Notes under the pieces: model-generated
What the model was told of the DNA's origin: nothing
Databases searched by the model: none
Seen by the model: only the letters and a program-made list of their open reading frames with translations
Translations under genes and position numbers: made by a program
Origin: Pseudomonadota bacterium
Lineage (GTDB): Bacteria; Myxococcota; Polyangia; Polyangiales; Polyangiaceae
Reading direction: 5' to 3'
NCBI GenBank assembly: GCA_023419055.1
Contig: JAEZYO010001025.1
Span: 1 to 16,463 of the forward strand
DNA: 16,463 nucleotides
Part shown: in pieces, positions 14,217 to 16,463 of the stretch
How positions within the stretch are numbered: position 1 is the stretch's first letter
Layout: every line of letters begins with the position of its first letter

Positions 14217-14559
14217 GTTTCTCACGATACCCCTTCCCGAGGAGTGTGCGCGAGACCTGGGCGCTCCGACGCTGCGCGTCGAACGCGCGGCGCTGCACTC
14301 GGGGACTATGCCACGGGGGTGGAGAGGCCGGCGCAGGCGACATGGGGGAAATCGCCCAACCGCGACGGCGGCGCCGTGAACCCCGTTCATCTGCGCGTCG
14401 CCGCAAGCGCCTGCGGCTTGTCCGAGCACGCGAGCACCTCCTCGCAGCTCGACCTCCGCGCGCAGCTCAGCGGGAACGAGCTCGGCCTTCTCTGGCGCTC
14501 GATGGCAGGATCGCCTTCGAGCTTCCCGTCACGGCGCGCCATGCACGCCGCCAGCCTAA
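14217..14559. other. Gap between kinase gene and insertion sequence
   Basis: These 343 bp contain no gene I can support. Open frames on both strands are short, Arg/Ser-rich and match nothing recognisable. The part next to 14217 should hold the promoter of the kinase. It cannot be excluded that the stretch about 14390-14559 is the remnant of a gene cut by the insertion sequence. Confidence 0.5.
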
Positions 14560-15889
14560 GGGGGCGAGAAAGGTCGAGTCGATCGATTTTGTTTAAAGCA
14601 AGTCGATTGGGGATCGACAGGATCGCGTCGGCATGATCTACGTTCGCGGTGGACGCAGAGCAGTTGGTTCGCCAGAAGTGGCGCCTGTTGAAGGCGACCA
14701 TGGACGAGCGTTCGCGACGGCTGTGGGCGGGAGCAGAGGCTGACGCGATCGGCTATGGCGGCGTGGCGGCGGTGGCGCGCGCCACGGGCATGGCGATCAG
14801 CACGGTACGGAAGGGCCGCGACGAGGCTAGGGCGGGTGCTGTACCCGGCGACGTGGTGAAGATCCGCCGGAGCGGTGGCACTCGCTCGTACGAGGCCGCC
14901 CACCCCGAAGTATGGGAAAAGCTCGAAAGCCTTGTCGATCCGCTCACCCGCGGCGATCCGGAATCACCGTTGCGATGGACTTGCAAGAGCACGTCCACAC
15001 TGTCCCGCGAGTTGTTCTCGCAGCACGGCCTTCGGATCAGTGACAAGACCGTGGGCAAACTGCTTCGCGAGCACGGCTACAGCCTTCAGGCACCAAGTAA
15101 GTCCGTCGAAGGCACGCAGCACCCCGATCGCAACGCGCAGTTCGAGCACATCAACGAGAAGTCAGAGGACTGCATCAAGCGCGGCATCCCGGTGATCTCC
15201 GTCGACACGAAGAAGAAGGAGCTCGTCGGCAACTTCAAGAATGGTGGGCGCGAGTGGCAGCCGCAGGGTGAGCCCGAGCTGGTCGACGTTCATGACTTTC
15301 CCGGTGATGCTCTCGGCAAGGCGATCCCCTACGGCGTCTACGACGTCGCCGCCAACGACGGGTTCGTCAGCGTGGGCGTCGATCACGATACTCCGGTTTT
15401 CGCAGCAACATCGATCGAAGCCTGGTGGAAGCAGGTTGGCGAGAAGCGTTACCCCAAAGCGCGCTCTCTATTCATCACCGCCGACGCGGGAGGCAGCAAT
15501 GGCTACCGGTCGCACGTCTGGAAGTTCCAACTTCAGCGCCTCGCCGACAAGCTCGACCTCGCCATCCACGTCAGCCATTTCCCGCCGGGCACCAGCAAGT
15601 GGAACAAGATCGAACACCGGCTCTTCTCGTTCATTTCGATCAATTGGCGCGGCCGACCGCTGCGGTCGTACGAGACGATCATCAACCTCATCGGGAACAC
15701 GACGAATCGTGGCGGCCTCGTCGTTCGTGCCAGACTCGACCGTCGCCGCTACCCGATCGGAAAGAAGGTCTCCGCGAAAGATCTTCGTGCCCTCAAGATT
15801 GAGAGGGACGAGTTTCACGGCGATTGGAACTACGTCATCAAGCCGCGTGGCCAACCGCGTTGACCGGTTGGGTCGGCCTTTCGCGGGCC
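14560..15889 (+). mobile_element. ISAzo13-family insertion sequence, apparently complete
   Basis: The element is about 1330 bp with one transposase. The left end GGGGGCGAGAAAGGTCGA (14560-14577) matches the inverted right end GGGCCCGCGAAAGGCCGA (15889-15872) at 14 of 18 positions. CTAA stands directly outside both ends (14556-14559 and 15890-15893), a possible 4-bp target duplication. The ends were found by eye and could be off by a few bases, since the outer bases CTAAG/CTTAG also partly pair. Confidence 0.65.
14649..15863 (+). CDS. ISAzo13-family transposase
   Basis: This 404-residue DDE transposase is of the 'Rhodopirellula-type' ISAzo13 family and moves its insertion sequence by cutting and joining at the terminal repeats. 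The N-terminal part has the family opening (MDERSRRLWAGAEADAIGYGG, about 18-38) and a helix-turn-helix (VARATGMAISTVRKG). The catalytic triad candidates are Asp186 in VISVDTKKKE, Asp279 in FITADAGGSNG and Glu322 in KWNKIEHRLF, all intact. The C-terminal part has the conserved FSFISINWRGRPL segment. GTG 14649 is taken as start; ATG 14700 would lose the first 17 residues, which look family-like. There is no strong ribosome site, as is common in insertion sequences. It lies 26 bp from the right end of the element. Confidence 0.9.
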   Translation: MDAEQLVRQKWRLLKATMDERSRRLWAGAEADAIGYGGVAAVARATGMAISTVRKGRDEARAGAVPGDVVKIRRSGGTRSYEAAHPEVWEKLESLVDPLTRGDPESPLRWTCKSTSTLSRELFSQHGLRISDKTVGKLLREHGYSLQAPSKSVEGTQHPDRNAQFEHINEKSEDCIKRGIPVISVDTKKKELVGNFKNGGREWQPQGEPELVDVHDFPGDALGKAIPYGVYDVAANDGFVSVGVDHDTPVFAATSIEAWWKQVGEKRYPKARSLFITADAGGSNGYRSHVWKFQLQRLADKLDLAIHVSHFPPGTSKWNKIEHRLFSFISINWRGRPLRSYETIINLIGNTTNRGGLVVRARLDRRRYPIGKKVSAKDLRALKIERDEFHGDWNYVIKPRGQPR

Positions 15890-15916
15890 CTAAGTAGGCC
15901 GAAGCCCTGAGATTTG

Positions 15917-15937
15917 GTCCCGGTCACGGACCGGGAC
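15917..15937. repeat. Perfect 8-bp hairpin beside the tRNA-like remnant
   Basis: GTCCCGGT-CACGG-ACCGGGAC is a perfect stem of eight G/C-rich pairs with a five-base loop. It lies just 3' of the tRNA-like stretch on the minus strand, where a tRNA terminator would be expected, but no T-run follows. Confidence 0.5.
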
Positions 15938-15941
15938 AGAG

Positions 15942-16007
15942 CGCGCCCGAAGGGATTCGAGCCCCTGACCAGTGGATTAGAAAGCGCCACCTGCTCGACG
16001 AGAGCTC
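15942..16007 (-). pseudogene. Degenerate tRNA-Arg(UCU)-like sequence
   Basis: Read on the minus strand this stretch has tRNA parts in order. GCTC..GAGC is a 4-bp D-stem with a too-short loop. GGTGG and CCACT would form an anticodon stem around CGCTTTCTAAT (loop about 3 bases too long, TCT in it). GGTC is a variable region, AGGGG-CTCGAAT-CCCTT a T-arm, and CGGGCGC a 3' acceptor strand. The matching 5' acceptor (GCGCCCG) is missing. It is therefore a broken or recombined tRNA, such as is left at integrative-element attachment sites. A chance resemblance cannot be ruled out by eye. Confidence 0.4.
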
Positions 16008-16087
16008 ACGAAAGCAGCAGAGAAACCGCCACTCGTGCAACTGGAGAACACCAGAAAGCACGGGTAGGCCCAGCCTCTGGCCCAGGG

Positions 16088-16315
16088 TTGGAGGGCACCG
16101 GCGAGCAGGGTGGGCCAGAGCGGGCGCCGGACTCGTCTCCGCGGCGAGCCCTCGCGGCGGCGCTCAGTGACGCGCTACGGGCGGCGACGCTGGCGGGTGA
16201 CCTGCACGCCGCGCGGGTCGCTCACGAGGCGCTGGGGCGACTCTTGGAGGAGCCGGACCCGGACGCCCCTGAGGTGGCTGAGCTGAGTAGCGAGCGTAAG
16301 CGCCGGGGGCGGTAG
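16088..16315 (+). CDS. Small Ala/Leu-rich hypothetical protein
   Basis: The frame is open from 15914 to the stop at 16315, but its first part crosses the tRNA-like stretch and reads like a spurious tRNA translation. The part from about 16088 (TTG) looks coding: third codon positions are strongly G/C, and the residues form one amphipathic helix (RRALAAALSDALRAATLAG, then HAARVAHEALGRLLEE) with a Lys/Arg tail. That gives about 75 residues. The true start is uncertain. I do not recognise a family; short proteins of this look occur near recombinase genes, but no recombinase is visible here. Confidence 0.35.
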   Translation: MEGTGEQGGPERAPDSSPRRALAAALSDALRAATLAGDLHAARVAHEALGRLLEEPDPDAPEVAELSSERKRRGR

Positions 16316-16397
16316 AGCTCGACCGTCGACACCAGCTCAAGCGTTCGAGCCACGGTTTGCAGGGCGTGAACGCCGCCTAGCACTACTCCGCCAATTT

Positions 16398-16463
16398 TTA
16401 GATGGGCACGAGCGGGCGCACCGGGTGCGCGCAGTTGGGGCATGGCACTGGCGCAACCAACCA
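16398..16463 (-). CDS. Possible C-terminal end of a CxxC protein (cut by window edge)
   Basis: Read from the window edge on the minus strand, 21 codons end in CPNCAHPVRPLVPI and a TAA at 16400-16398. The CPNC pair with a following Pro-rich tail looks like half of a zinc ribbon. It is too short to judge and could be chance. Confidence 0.25.
   Translation of the reverse strand, partial: WLVAPVPCPNCAHPVRPLVPI

Noticed and set aside
13095..14429. Longer N-terminus for the sensor kinase beginning at 14429
   Set aside because: The extra residues are low-complexity Arg/Ala/Gly sequence; the receiver domain begins normally just after ATG 14216.
1..16463. CRISPR arrays, rRNA genes or tandem repeats
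   Set aside because: I found no regularly spaced repeats, no rRNA-like stretches and no long tandem repeats by eye in the window.

Overview
The window is high-GC DNA with dense genes and myxobacterial-style content (a REC-histidine kinase hybrid, a type VI secretion locus of unusual order, an ISAzo13-family insertion sequence). It most likely comes from a member of the Myxococcota, perhaps Polyangiales-like. That placement is an inference from protein character and base composition; there is no rRNA to confirm it.

Positions 1-11688, all on the minus strand, hold what looks like one long type VI secretion system (T6SS) operon. In transcription order it reads: a helix-turn-helix-like regulator candidate (11688-11005); a DUF4280 PAAR-like spike tip (10963-10577); a protein joining an eCIS-core (DUF4157) domain with an HELTH motif to a permuted papain/NlpC-P60-like domain, the best effector candidate (10425-9247); an AMP-binding (ANL superfamily) protein that has lost its catalytic motifs (9250-7547); a TssA/IglI-like protein (7557-6565); TssG (6555-5656); an oversized TssB sheath subunit (5550-4540); TssC (4505-2940); a divergent Hcp-position protein (2892-2320); TssK (2285-1020); TssE (1023-616); and the N-terminal part of a VgrG-like spike (611 to the window edge). 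Several neighbours overlap at start and stop codons (TTGA, ATGA), which points to translational coupling. TssF, TssJ, TssL, TssM and ClpV are not in the window and may lie beyond position 1.

Positions 11925-14216, also minus strand, hold two genes with no evident link to secretion: a luciferase-like flavin oxidoreductase and a REC-HisKA-HATPase sensor hybrid. Between the oxidoreductase and the regulator (about 11689-11924) lies a strong 15-bp hairpin next to a perfect Shine-Dalgarno sequence on the plus strand.

Positions 14560-15889 hold an apparently complete ISAzo13-family element with imperfect terminal inverted repeats and a possible CTAA target duplication. Beyond it (15890-16463) are a perfect hairpin, a degenerate tRNA-Arg(UCU)-like stretch, a short Ala/Leu-rich open frame and the tail of a possible CxxC protein. 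This looks like a mobile-element boundary zone.

The most interesting part is the front of the T6SS operon. A PAAR tip, an eCIS-core cargo protein and an apparently non-catalytic ANL protein are embedded directly upstream of the sheath and baseplate genes. This suggests a T6SS that uses an eCIS-type loading domain, possibly with a repurposed adenylation fold as adaptor or partner.
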